Assembly: GCF_021390245.1 (NCBI RefSeq)
Contig: NZ_JAJUXH010000016.1
Location: 25,527-89,526 of the forward strand
Direction: 5' to 3'
Length of the DNA stretch: 64,000 bases
Source: Dyadobacter sp. CY323
GTDB lineage: Bacteria > Bacteroidota > Bacteroidia > Cytophagales > Spirosomataceae
The translations under genes were made by a program, and so were the position numbers. The notes under the pieces were generated by a model that searched no databases, was not told the origin of the DNA, and saw only the letters and a list, made by a program, of their open reading frames with translations. Positions 42,640-52,040 of this stretch are shown piece by piece; the first letter of the stretch is position 1; the number at the start of each line of letters is the position of its first letter.

Positions 42640-43677
42640 ATGTCCCGTAACTTTAAAGTAGGATTGTTTGTAACCTTTGCAATCCTCTTCACCACATTCG
42701 TTTTTTATTTCTGGCAAATTTTCAAAACGCCGAACCTGCAAACTGACAAGCAAACGAGCTTTGCTTTGTTAATCCCCGAAGGTGCCACTTACAAAACTGT
42801 GCTGGATTCGCTGAATAAGCATGATGTGATCCACGATCATATCTCATTCCAGTTTTTGGCCAGATTTTTAGGGTTGAAAGACAAAGTGAAGCCGGGGAGA
42901 TATGTGATCAAGCCTAGTTCGAATAACTATGTAGTTATTAAAAAGCTAGTATCGGGCGATCAGGATGCCGTAAAATTGACATTCAATAACATCAGGTTAA
43001 AAGAAGATCTTATCAAAAGGATCGGAAGCCGGTTTGAATTTGGCGAAGAGAATTTCAGAAAAGCGCTGAACGATCCGGAGGTTTGTAACAAATACGGACT
43101 TGATACTCTGACGATTGTATCGATGTTTCTGCCAAACACCTATGACATATACTGGTCAACAGGCACGGAGAAGTTTCTGGACCGGATGCATAGTGAATAC
43201 AAAAAATACTGGTCGGACGAAAAATTGGCGAAGGCAAAGGAAATTGGCCTGACACCAGTCCAGGTGTCGATCCTGGCATCGATTGTGGAGGAAGAGCAGG
43301 CGCGAAAGGTGGATGAGCGTCCGAAAGTTGCCGGGCTTTATATCAACCGGTTGAATGCTCAAATGCCATTGCAGGCAGATCCTACCATTAAATTCGCATT
43401 GCAGGATTTCGCGATCAAACGCATTTTGAATGGTCAATTGCTGATCAAATCACCCTATAATACCTATGTCAATACAGGCTTACCTCCCGGCCCGATCCGG
43501 GTGGCGGATTTCAACTCGCTGAATGCGGTTTTGAATTACGACAAGCACGACTACATTTATATGTGTGCCAAGGCTGACCTCTCGGGATACCATGCTTTTG
43601 CGACGAATTATGTCGATCACCTCAACAATGCAAGGTTGTACCAGGCGGAATTGAACCGGCTCAAAATTATGAAATAA
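42640..43677 (+). CDS. mltG: Endolytic transglycosylase MltG
   Basis: The 345-residue enzyme cleaves nascent peptidoglycan strands at the inner membrane and ends glycan elongation. It has one N-terminal membrane helix (VGLFVTFAILFTTFVFYFW), a LysM-like subdomain (about 40-110, TYKTVLDSLNKHDVI ... PGRYVIKP) and the YceG catalytic domain with the key Glu in LASIVEEEQ (Glu217-219, equivalent to E. coli Glu218), then AGLYINRLNAQMPLQADPT and SPYNTYVNTGLPPGPI. Ends two bases before the thioesterase gene. Confidence 0.95.
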   Translation: MSRNFKVGLFVTFAILFTTFVFYFWQIFKTPNLQTDKQTSFALLIPEGATYKTVLDSLNKHDVIHDHISFQFLARFLGLKDKVKPGRYVIKPSSNNYVVIKKLVSGDQDAVKLTFNNIRLKEDLIKRIGSRFEFGEENFRKALNDPEVCNKYGLDTLTIVSMFLPNTYDIYWSTGTEKFLDRMHSEYKKYWSDEKLAKAKEIGLTPVQVSILASIVEEEQARKVDERPKVAGLYINRLNAQMPLQADPTIKFALQDFAIKRILNGQLLIKSPYNTYVNTGLPPGPIRVADFNSLNAVLNYDKHDYIYMCAKADLSGYHAFATNYVDHLNNARLYQAELNRLKIMK

Positions 43678-43679
43678 GC

Positions 43680-44099
43680 ATGTTTGTCTACGAAGTAAAA
43701 GGAATCCGGGTACGTTACGCCGACACAGATCAAATGGGGTATGTGTACTATGGAAATTACGCGCGTTACTACGAAATCGGCCGGGTAGAGGCATTGCGGA
43801 GCCTCGATTTTCATTACAAAGCGATGGAAGATGAAGGTGTGATGATGCCGGTTTACGAAAGTCATTTCCGTTACCTGAAACCGGCCCGCTATGACGATGA
43901 ACTGAATATCAAAGTGACCATTGAGCAAATGCCGGGCGTCCGTGTTTTCTTTAGATATGAAATCCGCAACCAGGAGCAGGTACTTTTAAACACGGGAGAT
44001 ACCACGCTTGTTTTTCAGCGGATGGACAATGGAAAGTTATGTATGGCGCCGGAAAAGCTTTTGAATAAGTTAAAGCCGTATTTTGAAGACAAGCCATAA
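43680..44099 (+). CDS. Acyl-CoA thioesterase, YbgC/FadM type
   Basis: The 139-residue hot-dog-fold protein starts with the family motif VRYADTDQMGYVYYGNYARYYEIGR, where the Asp of YADTDQMG is catalytic. It hydrolyses an acyl-CoA or acyl-ACP thioester; the natural substrate is not known. It starts two bases after mltG and its stop lies 13 bp before the ATG of the YihY gene; an upstream TTG for that gene would overlap it. Length fits the family. Confidence 0.9.
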   Translation: MFVYEVKGIRVRYADTDQMGYVYYGNYARYYEIGRVEALRSLDFHYKAMEDEGVMMPVYESHFRYLKPARYDDELNIKVTIEQMPGVRVFFRYEIRNQEQVLLNTGDTTLVFQRMDNGKLCMAPEKLLNKLKPYFEDKP

Positions 44100-44112
44100 C
44101 CAGCAAGCAAAT

Positions 44113-45033
44113 ATGCTTGAAAAACTGTTTAAAAGCCGCCAGATCAAGCGACTGATCCTCTGGTTACAGAACACCAAGATGTTGCGGGGCACAGTTTCTC
44201 TTTACGATATTTTAATTAATCTGGTCCAAAGCAACCGGAAGTATGATATCGATCAGCGTGCTTCCGCCGTAGCTTACAGTCTCACACTGGCCGCATTCCC
44301 CGCGATCATCTTCCTTTTTACGCTTATTCCCTACATTCCAATCGAACATCTGGACCAGCAGATCATGGAAATGCTGCACGAAAACATGCCGAGGGGAATT
44401 TATGAGGACGCGGACCAGACGATCATGGATATTATCAGCCGTCCCCGGAGCGGCGTTCTTTCTTTCGGTTTTATTTTCGCGATGTTGGCTTCTACCAATG
44501 GGATGATGTCGCTTATGCGATCTTTTGATATGGTGTATGAGGATGTTGAAACGCGTGGTTTTTTGAAAATCCGCGGGATTGCCACGCTTCTCACGCTATT
44601 GCTGATCCTGGTATTATTTCTGTCGGTAATTCTGCTGATCGTGGGAGATGCGGTGATGAACCTGGTTGGCGAGTGGCACCTCGTAAACGATACGTGGCTT
44701 ATTACTTTATTAAACATCACACGTTACCTGGTCAGTTTTGCCTCTCTCATGCTCACGATCTCGATCATTTACCGGTTTGCACCTTCACACGGCAGGCAAA
44801 CTGCTTTTGTAAATGCGGGTTCGATTGTGGCCTCGGTACTTATTCTGGCTGCCACTTATGGCTTTTCCTTCTACCTCTCGCGTTTCAGTTCCTACAATAA
44901 ATTGTATGGTTCGATTGGCACGATGATCGCACTGATGATCTGGCTTTATCTGCTTGCATTTGTGATCATTCTGGGTTTTGAAATCAATGCGAGTATCGCT
45001 GCTTCCGTTAAGAAAAATTCAGTGAAACGCTGA
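44113..45033 (+). CDS. YihY/BrkB-family membrane protein
   Basis: The 306-residue inner-membrane protein has about six helices and the family pattern: RASAVAYSLTLAAFPAIIFLFTLIPYIP, GVLSFGFIFAMLASTNGMMSLMRSFDMVYE, RGFLKIRGIATLLTLLLILVLFLSVILLIV and the C-terminal YGSIGTMIALMIWLYLLAFVIILGFEINA. It was once called RNase BN by mistake; its function is unknown, possibly transport. ATG 44113 is chosen over TTG 44083, which would overlap the thioesterase gene. Confidence 0.92.
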   Translation: MLEKLFKSRQIKRLILWLQNTKMLRGTVSLYDILINLVQSNRKYDIDQRASAVAYSLTLAAFPAIIFLFTLIPYIPIEHLDQQIMEMLHENMPRGIYEDADQTIMDIISRPRSGVLSFGFIFAMLASTNGMMSLMRSFDMVYEDVETRGFLKIRGIATLLTLLLILVLFLSVILLIVGDAVMNLVGEWHLVNDTWLITLLNITRYLVSFASLMLTISIIYRFAPSHGRQTAFVNAGSIVASVLILAATYGFSFYLSRFSSYNKLYGSIGTMIALMIWLYLLAFVIILGFEINASIAASVKKNSVKR

Positions 45034-45153
45034 CAAACCGGATAATAACATTGTTTCCGCCGAGTTTTTATTGTTGCTAGTTTTGTATGGTCCGGCGTAC
45101 TATTCTTCATCAACAGCGCCGTTTGAGCGTCAATGCGCTTGACTTCGTTTTAA

Positions 45154-46146
45154 ATGAAAGAATTGGAAAAACCATTGGTGACGATCATCCTGACCGCCTA
45201 CAACCAGGAAAAATACGTCGAGGAAACACTCGCCTCAGTCTTTTATCAGACTTATCCCTACATACAATTAATCGTCATCGACAATGCAAGTTCGGACAAT
45301 ACGCTTGCTCTCGTTGAGAACTTTAAAAGTACTGCACCTGCATTTCAGATCATCAAAAACAGATACAATGCAGGCCTTTGTACCGCATTTAACCAGGGTC
45401 TCAAAATTGCCCAGGGAAAGTACGTCATCGACCTGTCCGGCGACGATATTCTGATGGCCGACCGCATTGAAAAGCAGGTGGAATGTTTTGAGCAGCTTTC
45501 GGAGGATTATGGCGTAGTGTTTTCGAATGCTGAAAATATCAATGAGGCTGGCAGGCGGGTAGCTTACCATTACCCGGTTGACAATGCGGGTAAATCTTTG
45601 TCAAAAGTGCCGTCGGGGGATGTTTACAAAAATGTTTTGGAAAAATATTTCATTTGTACTCCCACGATGATGATGCGGACGAAGATGGTGAACGAGCTGG
45701 GCGGCTACGATGAATCGCTTTTGTTTGAAGATTTTGATTTCTGGGTCCGTTCATCTGTTCGCTATAAATACTTTTATCAGGATGAAGTTCTGACAAGTAA
45801 AAGAATCCTCCTGAATTCCCTTTCATCCGCCGTTTATCGTAAAGGCTCCGGAATGCTTGCTTCCTATTATGCCATTTGCAACAAAGCATACGATCTCAAC
45901 CGAGACCAGCAGGAATTTGACCTTTTAGCGGCGCGCATACGCACATTTATCAGGAAATGTCTGTATGCCCAGGAGTTTGAGCTGGCACTGCATTTCCGTC
46001 GTTTGCTCAACTACATTGAAAATCCGGGCTGGCAAACAGAGCTCATTATCCTATTGTGCCGTCTCCATCTTCCGGTGAACTTTGCATATCGGTTTTATAT
46101 CAAAAACTTAAAAAAAACGCTTACACAGGAAGGATTTAGCTTTTGA
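45154..46146 (+). CDS. Glycosyltransferase family 2
   Basis: The 330-residue protein has the GT-A fold of GT2 enzymes. It opens PLVTIILTAYNQEKYVEETLASVFYQTYP, with the nucleotide-binding IDNASSDNTLALVENF, the DxD-type GDDILMADRIEKQVECF and the acceptor-site region LLFEDFDFWVRSSVRY. The C-terminal 90 residues are helical and unrelated to known domains. Donor and acceptor sugars cannot be told; the likely product is a surface glycan, since a WbqC gene lies two genes on. A 120-bp leader contains a candidate -7 box (TAGTTTTG, 45078-45085). Confidence 0.88.
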   Translation: MKELEKPLVTIILTAYNQEKYVEETLASVFYQTYPYIQLIVIDNASSDNTLALVENFKSTAPAFQIIKNRYNAGLCTAFNQGLKIAQGKYVIDLSGDDILMADRIEKQVECFEQLSEDYGVVFSNAENINEAGRRVAYHYPVDNAGKSLSKVPSGDVYKNVLEKYFICTPTMMMRTKMVNELGGYDESLLFEDFDFWVRSSVRYKYFYQDEVLTSKRILLNSLSSAVYRKGSGMLASYYAICNKAYDLNRDQQEFDLLAARIRTFIRKCLYAQEFELALHFRRLLNYIENPGWQTELIILLCRLHLPVNFAYRFYIKNLKKTLTQEGFSF

Positions 46147-46177
46147 GATTGTTAAATCAGAAAGTAAGTTTTTTTCT

Positions 46178-46804
46178 ATGCCCGCTGAGTTCATAAAAAT
46201 ATACCCACAAAATCCCGACGAGCGAAGAATTCGTCAGGTAGTTGATTGCCTGCGAGACGGCGGTTTGGTCATTTATCCTACTGATACTGTGTATGGTTTG
46301 GGATGTGACATTTACAATACCCGGGCCGTCGAGCGCATTGCCCGGATCAAAGGCATTAAGCCTCAAAAAAATGATTTTTCCTTCATTTGCTACGATCTGA
46401 GTCACATAGCCGATTTCGCGAGAGTCAGCAATACCGCTTTTAAAATCATGAAGAGGGTTTTGCCCGGTCCGTATACGTTCATTCTGGAAGCGACGAGCAA
46501 TGTTCCCAAGCTTTTGAATACCAATAAAAAAACGGTTGGTATACGTGTGCCGGATAACCTTATCCCGCGCACATTCGTGAAAGAGCTGGGAAACCCAATC
46601 GTGACGACCTCAATAAAGGACGACGACGAAATTATTGAGTATTCGACTGATCCTGAGCTTATTTACGAAAAGTTTCAGCACCAGGTGGATATGGTTGTGG
46701 ACGGAGGTTATGGCGGAAATGTTCCTTCTACGATAATCCGGGTAGATAATGAATCCTTCGAGGTGATCCGGGAAGGGTTGGGAGACGTCAGCCCGTTCTC
46801 TTAA
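46178..46804 (+). CDS. YciO/YrdC-family protein
   Basis: The 208-residue protein has the YrdC fold: LRDGGLVIYPTDTVYGLGCDIYN, ARIKGIKP, RVLPGPYTFILEA, VGIRVPDN and, at the end, VDGGYGGNVPSTIIRV and IREGLGDVSPF. Members include TsaC/Sua5, which makes threonylcarbamoyl-AMP for tRNA t6A. Here the TsaC SxANxSG motif is absent (TTSIKDDDEIIEY is in its place) and the C-terminus matches YciO, so the true TsaC activity is uncertain and another gene may serve t6A. Stands 31 bp after the glycosyltransferase. Confidence 0.85.
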   Translation: MPAEFIKIYPQNPDERRIRQVVDCLRDGGLVIYPTDTVYGLGCDIYNTRAVERIARIKGIKPQKNDFSFICYDLSHIADFARVSNTAFKIMKRVLPGPYTFILEATSNVPKLLNTNKKTVGIRVPDNLIPRTFVKELGNPIVTTSIKDDDEIIEYSTDPELIYEKFQHQVDMVVDGGYGGNVPSTIIRVDNESFEVIREGLGDVSPFS

Positions 46805-46907
46805 CCGGAAATTGTAATGATTTAAGTCGGCATTGTACATTGTCGACCATGCAAAATAATTATTATAAATTTTTTGATAATATCACATTGCTTTAGCATA
46901 TTTGATA

Positions 46908-47567
46908 GTGCCCGATTTTACAAGTATAAAGGATCAGTCAAGGGGAGTGCGGCTGGAATTACAGTATTTACCTTGTTTAGCATATTTTACCTGTATATTA
47001 CAATACGACCGGATTTACATTGACGTTGGAGAAAGGTATGTGAAGCAGACTTATAGGAACCGTTGTACTGTACTCACCACGAATAAGATTGACCTTTTAA
47101 CTGTTCCTGTAAAAGGATACGACGCAGCCAGCCCCACAAAAGACATATTGATTGATTACAACCAGGACTGGATCAGACGTCACCTGGGTTGTCTGAAATC
47201 CGCTTACGGAAAATCACCGTTCTACGAATTTTACGCACCCGATTTGATACGGATTTACGAAAAGAAACTCGCATTTCTGGCTGATTTGAATTATGAACTA
47301 TTGACAAATTGTCTTAGATTGGTGGGTATAAGAAAAGATATTCAGTACAATTTGTCAGGTGTGGGCGAGGAGGAAAATGAGGTAGTGAATGAGATTTCGG
47401 CCATTAACAACCGGAAAAGCACAGAATCTTCCAGATATTACCAGCCAGTACCTTATTATCAAACCTTCGGGAATGATTTTGTGAGTAACCTTAGCATTGT
47501 CGATTTACTTTTTAACATGGGGCCGGAAGCAAAGAGTGTTTTGTTAAGATCCTGTAAGTCTCAATAG
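46908..47567 (+). CDS. WbqC-family protein
   Basis: The approximately 219-residue soluble protein matches the WbqC-like family by LQYLPCLAYFTCILQYDRIYIDVGERYVKQTYRNRC, LTVPVKGYD, LIDYNQDWIRRHLGCLKSAYGKSPFYEFY and the C-terminal YQPVPYYQTFGNDFVSNLSIVDLLFNMGPEA. WbqC-type genes occur in O-antigen and amino-sugar clusters but the biochemical role is not settled. The start is uncertain: GTG 46908 or TTG 46902. A dyad TTGAAC-N7-GTTCAA follows at 47575, before clpC. Confidence 0.82.
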   Translation: MPDFTSIKDQSRGVRLELQYLPCLAYFTCILQYDRIYIDVGERYVKQTYRNRCTVLTTNKIDLLTVPVKGYDAASPTKDILIDYNQDWIRRHLGCLKSAYGKSPFYEFYAPDLIRIYEKKLAFLADLNYELLTNCLRLVGIRKDIQYNLSGVGEEENEVVNEISAINNRKSTESSRYYQPVPYYQTFGNDFVSNLSIVDLLFNMGPEAKSVLLRSCKSQ

Positions 47568-47574
47568 AGCTATT

Positions 47575-47593
47575 TTGAACAAACACGGTTCAA
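47575..47593. promoter_or_regulatory. TTGAAC-N7-GTTCAA dyad upstream of clpC
   Basis: A perfect 6+6 bp inverted repeat with a 7-bp spacer lies 40 bp before the clpC ATG and just after the WbqC stop. It could be a regulator site for clpC or a weak hairpin; no T-run follows, so it is not a terminator of the usual sort. Confidence 0.3.
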
Positions 47594-47632
47594 GTAGCGT
47601 TTAGATCATTAAACACTTTTTATTGCTACACA

Positions 47633-50170
47633 ATGGAAGCAAAATTTTCGAATAGAGTGAAAGAAGTAATTTCCATGAGCCGGGAAGAGGCCCTCCGTCT
47701 TGGTCATGATTACATCGGTGCAGAACACTTATTACTTGGAATGATTCGTGAGGGCGACGGTGTCGCGATTGGTTTGCTAAAAAAGCTGGGTGTTTCTCTG
47801 GACGATGTGCGTCAGACCATCGAGCAGGCTACTAAAGGCGCGGCAACGAATAATGTTAAAAATCTTCAAAATATCCCACTTACAAGGCAGTCAGAAAAGG
47901 TGTTGAAAATCACTTATCTGGAAGCCAAAATATTCAAAAGCACCCTGATCGGAACAGAGCATCTGCTTTTATCGATATTGAGGGATGAGGACAACGTGGG
48001 AACTCAGATCTTACATAAATTTAATGTTAACTACGAAGTCATTAAGGAAATGTTAGAATATCAATCATCAGGATCCAGACCTCATATGGGGCCGGAGACC
48101 GAAGACGGAGATGATGAGGCAAGAGGTGGCATGTTTGGTGGAGGTGGCTCTGCATCCGGAAAAGAATCCAAAGGTGCTGAAAAGTCGCGTACTCCGGTAT
48201 TGGACAACTTTGGCCGCGACTTAACCAAAATGGCTGAAGTCGGTAAACTTGACCCGATTGTTGGCCGTGAGAAGGAAATTGAACGTGTTGCCCAGATTCT
48301 GAGCCGTCGTAAAAAGAATAACCCGATCCTGATCGGTGAACCCGGTGTTGGTAAAACTGCCATCGCGGAAGGCCTCGCATTAAGAATTGTGCAGAAAAAA
48401 GTGTCGCGTGTTCTTTTCGGGAAACGCGTTGTGACGCTTGATCTTGCTTCGCTGGTTGCAGGCACAAAATACCGCGGTCAGTTTGAGGAAAGAATGAAAG
48501 CGGTGATGAATGAACTGGAAAAGTCTCCGGATGTGATCCTCTTCATTGATGAACTTCATACCATTGTTGGGGCAGGCGGCGCTTCCGGTTCACTGGATGC
48601 ATCAAATATGTTCAAACCGGCACTTTCACGTGGAGAAATTCAATGTATCGGTGCTACAACATTAGATGAATATCGCCAGTACATTGAGAAGGACGGAGCA
48701 TTGGCGCGTCGTTTCCAAATGGTGATGGTGGATGCGACCTCGATCGAAGAAACCATTCAGATCCTCGAAAACATCAAGGATAAATACGAAGATCACCACC
48801 ACGTAAATTACACGCCGGAGTCGATCAGTACAGCTGTGAAATTGTCTGAGCGTTACATTACGGACCGTTTTTTACCGGATAAAGCAATCGACGTTCTGGA
48901 TGAAGTAGGTGCTCGTGTTCACATTAGCAACATTACCGTTCCTGAGGATATCTTGGTTCTTGAAGAACAGATCGAGAACATTAAACAAGAGAAAAACCGG
49001 GTTGTAAAAAGCCAGAAATACGAAGAAGCAGCGCAATTGAGAGATCGTGAAAAGAAATTGATCGATCAGCTCGACCGTGCAAAACTGGCCTGGGAAGAAG
49101 AAACCAAACAAAAACGCTACACAGTTACTGAGCACAACGTTGCCGAGGTAGTAGCGATGATGACGGGGATTCCGGTAACGAATGTTTCCATGGATGAAGG
49201 CAAGAAATTGTTGAACATGGCGGACGAGTTGAAAGCCAAAGTAATCGGACAAGACCCGCCGATTGAGAAATTGACGAAAGCAATCCAGCGTACACGAGTA
49301 GGGTTGAAAGATCCTAAGAAGCCAATCGGTTCATTTATTTTCTTAGGCCCAACAGGTGTAGGGAAAACGGAGCTGGCGAAAGTTCTTTCTTCTTATCTGT
49401 TTGACAAAGAAGACTCACTGGTGCGCATTGATATGAGCGAGTACATGGAGAAATTCAGCGTATCTCGTTTAGTTGGAGCGCCTCCGGGATATGTGGGTTA
49501 CGAAGAAGGTGGACAATTAACTGAAAAAATCCGTCGCAAACCATATAGCGTCGTATTGTTGGACGAAATCGAAAAGGCGCACCCCGATGTGTTCAACATC
49601 TTGCTGCAAGTGCTTGACGATGGTATCCTGACGGATGGACTTGGTCGTCGCGTCGATTTCAGAAATACGATCATTATCATGACGTCCAACATCGGAGCAC
49701 GTGATTTGAAAGATTTCGGATCTGGTATCGGTTTCTCTACGAAGGCGAAAACGGAAAATCAGGATGACATTATGAAAGGCACCATTCAAAGTGCACTTCG
49801 TAAGGCATTCTCTCCGGAGTTCCTGAACAGACTTGATGATGTGATCGTGTTCAATTCTCTGCAACGAGAAGATTTGCACAGAATTATCGATATTTCACTT
49901 GGGAAATTATTTAACCGTGTGAAAGGTCTGGGATATGAAATTGAGTTGACCATTCCTGCGAAGGATTTCCTTTCGGAAAAAGGGTATGATCCGCAATACG
50001 GAGCCCGCCCATTGAACCGGGCGATCCAGAAATATCTGGAAGATCCCGTTGCAGAAGAAATATTGAAAGGTGACTTGCGGGAGGGTGATGTGCTGGTTGC
50101 TAATCATGAAGAAAACACCGAACAACTCGTAATCAGTGTTCGTAAAAAAGAAGAAGAGTTGGCTAACTAA
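47633..50170 (+). CDS. clpC: ClpC-type AAA+ unfoldase
   Basis: The 845-residue HSP100 protein unfolds substrates for the ClpP protease. It shows the two N-terminal Clp_N repeats (EALRLGHDYIGAEHLLLGMIREGDG and KSTLIGTEHLLLSILRDEDNV), AAA-1 with Walker A GEPGVGKTAIAEG (near residue 235) and sensor/Walker B VILFIDELHTIVGAGG, a UVR/middle domain (KYEEAAQLRDREKKL) that marks ClpC rather than ClpB or ClpA, AAA-2 with Walker A GPTGVGKTELAK (near 572) and the C-terminal D2-small domain. The glycine-rich linker after the N-domain is GGMFGGGGSASG. Followed by a strong terminator. Confidence 0.95.
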   Translation: MEAKFSNRVKEVISMSREEALRLGHDYIGAEHLLLGMIREGDGVAIGLLKKLGVSLDDVRQTIEQATKGAATNNVKNLQNIPLTRQSEKVLKITYLEAKIFKSTLIGTEHLLLSILRDEDNVGTQILHKFNVNYEVIKEMLEYQSSGSRPHMGPETEDGDDEARGGMFGGGGSASGKESKGAEKSRTPVLDNFGRDLTKMAEVGKLDPIVGREKEIERVAQILSRRKKNNPILIGEPGVGKTAIAEGLALRIVQKKVSRVLFGKRVVTLDLASLVAGTKYRGQFEERMKAVMNELEKSPDVILFIDELHTIVGAGGASGSLDASNMFKPALSRGEIQCIGATTLDEYRQYIEKDGALARRFQMVMVDATSIEETIQILENIKDKYEDHHHVNYTPESISTAVKLSERYITDRFLPDKAIDVLDEVGARVHISNITVPEDILVLEEQIENIKQEKNRVVKSQKYEEAAQLRDREKKLIDQLDRAKLAWEEETKQKRYTVTEHNVAEVVAMMTGIPVTNVSMDEGKKLLNMADELKAKVIGQDPPIEKLTKAIQRTRVGLKDPKKPIGSFIFLGPTGVGKTELAKVLSSYLFDKEDSLVRIDMSEYMEKFSVSRLVGAPPGYVGYEEGGQLTEKIRRKPYSVVLLDEIEKAHPDVFNILLQVLDDGILTDGLGRRVDFRNTIIIMTSNIGARDLKDFGSGIGFSTKAKTENQDDIMKGTIQSALRKAFSPEFLNRLDDVIVFNSLQREDLHRIIDISLGKLFNRVKGLGYEIELTIPAKDFLSEKGYDPQYGARPLNRAIQKYLEDPVAEEILKGDLREGDVLVANHEENTEQLVISVRKKEEELAN

Positions 50171-50194
50171 GTTGCTCTTTATTAAGAAAGCTGG

Positions 50195-50223
50195 AAGGCA
50201 GGTTGAAAGACCTGCCTTTTTTT
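50195..50223 (+). terminator. Rho-independent terminator after clpC
   Basis: AAGGCAGGT (50195-50203) pairs with ACCTGCCTT (50210-50218) around the 6-nt loop TGAAAG, followed by a run of seven T. It is 25 bp after the clpC stop and is a textbook intrinsic terminator. Confidence 0.9.
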
Positions 50224-50324
50224 ATTGACAATTATTAACATAAGCGTTTAAAAGGAACAGATACATTTTCGAGTTTAGATGATGAATTACCTTATATTTA
50301 ACCCAGGAATAATCAAATGATTAA

Positions 50325-52010
50325 ATGAAGGTATTCTTTTTAAAAGCCGTATTATTTCTCAGTTCAGGTTTGATAACTACGCATACTGACTTGCTGGCCC
50401 AGCAACTTTCCTCCGGTCCGCAAGTTCTTACTTTCTTCTCAAACGCAGACGATACCGAACAGCCTTACGGCCTTTACCTCCCTAAAAACTACGATAAGAA
50501 TAAAAAATATCCACTCATTATCATGCTTCACGGAGCAGGCTCCAATCATCGCCTCGCATTACGCCGTGTGTTCGGAAAAAGCAATGCGGAAGGAGAGACC
50601 GATGTAGAAGCAACGCGCTACTTTCCAGCGTGGGAAGATGTAGATTTCATTGTCGCCTCGCCATATGCGAGAGGTACGGCAGGTTACCAGGGTATCCCGG
50701 AACAAGATGTGTACGATGTGCTGGATGATGTAAAGAAACGCTTCAGTATCGACGAAAATCGCATTTCTCTGACAGGCTTGTCAATGGGTGGCGGCGGGAC
50801 TTTGTGGATTGGGCTCACCCGTCCCGATATCTGGGCCGCGATCGCGCCTGTTTGCCCGGCACCTCCTGCGGGCACCTTCGATCTTGCCGCTAACGCCTTG
50901 AATTTTCCCATTCACTTTTTTCATGGTGATGCTGACCCGGTCGTCCCGGTCGACGGTACTCGCAAATGGGTGACGCATTTGCAGGATATCGGGGTGGAAG
51001 TGAGTTATAAGGAATTCGTCGATGTGAAACACGACAGCTGGGTGAGCGCCTATGACAACGAGTTTATTTTTGAATGGTTTAGCCACGCCGAACGTAATCC
51101 TTATCCGAATAACGTCCGGTTTGTAAGTAAGCATTATAAGTACAACAAAGCTTTTTGGGTGACTTTTGATAAATTCAAAGTGGGCACATTGGCTGAGATT
51201 GATGCCAAATTAACCGGAGAAAACAGTGCAGCGATCACAACGAAAAATCTGGATGCTTTTACGGTAAATCTGGCTCGGCATCCCCGATTTAAGCCCGGTA
51301 ATATGAGTTTTAAAATAGATGGCAATACAGTCTCCGCTAAAACAGATAGTATCGTATCGTTCTCTAAAAACGGTGGTATCTGGACCGTTTCCCCTGCAGC
51401 TCAGGCTGGTGGCGCAGCACTAACGAAGAAAAAGGGCTCGGAAGGTCCGATTTATGACGCTTTTTCATCACGTCACGTGTACGTTTACGGCACTGCCGAC
51501 AATCCGTCCGCTCAGGAATTAAAAAGTCGGATGGATATTGCGAACCAGGCGGCCGACTGGTCACAATACCGTGGTCCTTTTTTAGGCAGGATCATGTTCT
51601 TTCCGAGAGTTTTGTCCGATAAAGAAGTGCGCCCGAGCGATTTGGAAAGTGCCAACCTGGTTCTTTTCGGTACTAAGGAAACAAATGCATTAATTGCGAA
51701 GTATGCTGATAAATTGCCGTTGCATTTAAATGCATCTGACAAGGCACACGGGCTTTTCTATGTGTTTCCCGTTGAAAAACATTATGTGGCCATAAGCTCC
51801 GGACTTCCCTGGTGGGCGGGTGCGGAAGATCAGGGTTACCCATTTCTTCCTGTAATGCATCGGAAACTGTCGGAATACAAAGACGTGCTTTTCTTCAAAG
51901 ACTCTTCAAGGAATATTATAGGCGAAGGATATTTTGGTCATGACTGGAAATTATCAGAAGATCTTAAAGCAAAACTAGCGGCCTCGGGCGCAGTAAGTAT
52001 TACCAAATAG
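50325..52010 (+). CDS. Secreted alpha/beta-hydrolase esterase with C-terminal extension
   Basis: The 561-residue exported protein has a signal peptide (to about residue 25, DLLAQ), then an alpha/beta-hydrolase domain to about 250: LHGAGSNHR (oxyanion), the nucleophile elbow TGLSMGGGGTLW, the acid FHGDADPVVPV and His in VKHDSWVSAY. This fits polyhydroxybutyrate depolymerase/esterase D-like or carbohydrate esterase families. The roughly 310 C-terminal residues are beta-rich, similar to extensions seen in Bacteroidota esterases of unknown specificity. Its stop is 30 bp before a sugar isomerase/epimerase gene, so the two are probably cotranscribed. Confidence 0.87.
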   Translation: MKVFFLKAVLFLSSGLITTHTDLLAQQLSSGPQVLTFFSNADDTEQPYGLYLPKNYDKNKKYPLIIMLHGAGSNHRLALRRVFGKSNAEGETDVEATRYFPAWEDVDFIVASPYARGTAGYQGIPEQDVYDVLDDVKKRFSIDENRISLTGLSMGGGGTLWIGLTRPDIWAAIAPVCPAPPAGTFDLAANALNFPIHFFHGDADPVVPVDGTRKWVTHLQDIGVEVSYKEFVDVKHDSWVSAYDNEFIFEWFSHAERNPYPNNVRFVSKHYKYNKAFWVTFDKFKVGTLAEIDAKLTGENSAAITTKNLDAFTVNLARHPRFKPGNMSFKIDGNTVSAKTDSIVSFSKNGGIWTVSPAAQAGGAALTKKKGSEGPIYDAFSSRHVYVYGTADNPSAQELKSRMDIANQAADWSQYRGPFLGRIMFFPRVLSDKEVRPSDLESANLVLFGTKETNALIAKYADKLPLHLNASDKAHGLFYVFPVEKHYVAISSGLPWWAGAEDQGYPFLPVMHRKLSEYKDVLFFKDSSRNIIGEGYFGHDWKLSEDLKAKLAASGAVSITK

Positions 52011-52040
52011 AACATAACTATTCAATTTTTTTGACTTAAA

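Noticed and set aside
45034..45153. A tRNA or small RNA gene in the 120-bp gap before the glycosyltransferase.
   Set aside because: No cloverleaf, no hairpin with a T-run; only a possible -7 box (TAGTTTTG) without a matching -33 element.
48042..48467. Two overlapping minus-strand ORFs (141 and 127 aa) opposite clpC.
   Set aside because: They mirror the glycine-rich linker and Walker A region of clpC; composition is non-protein-like.
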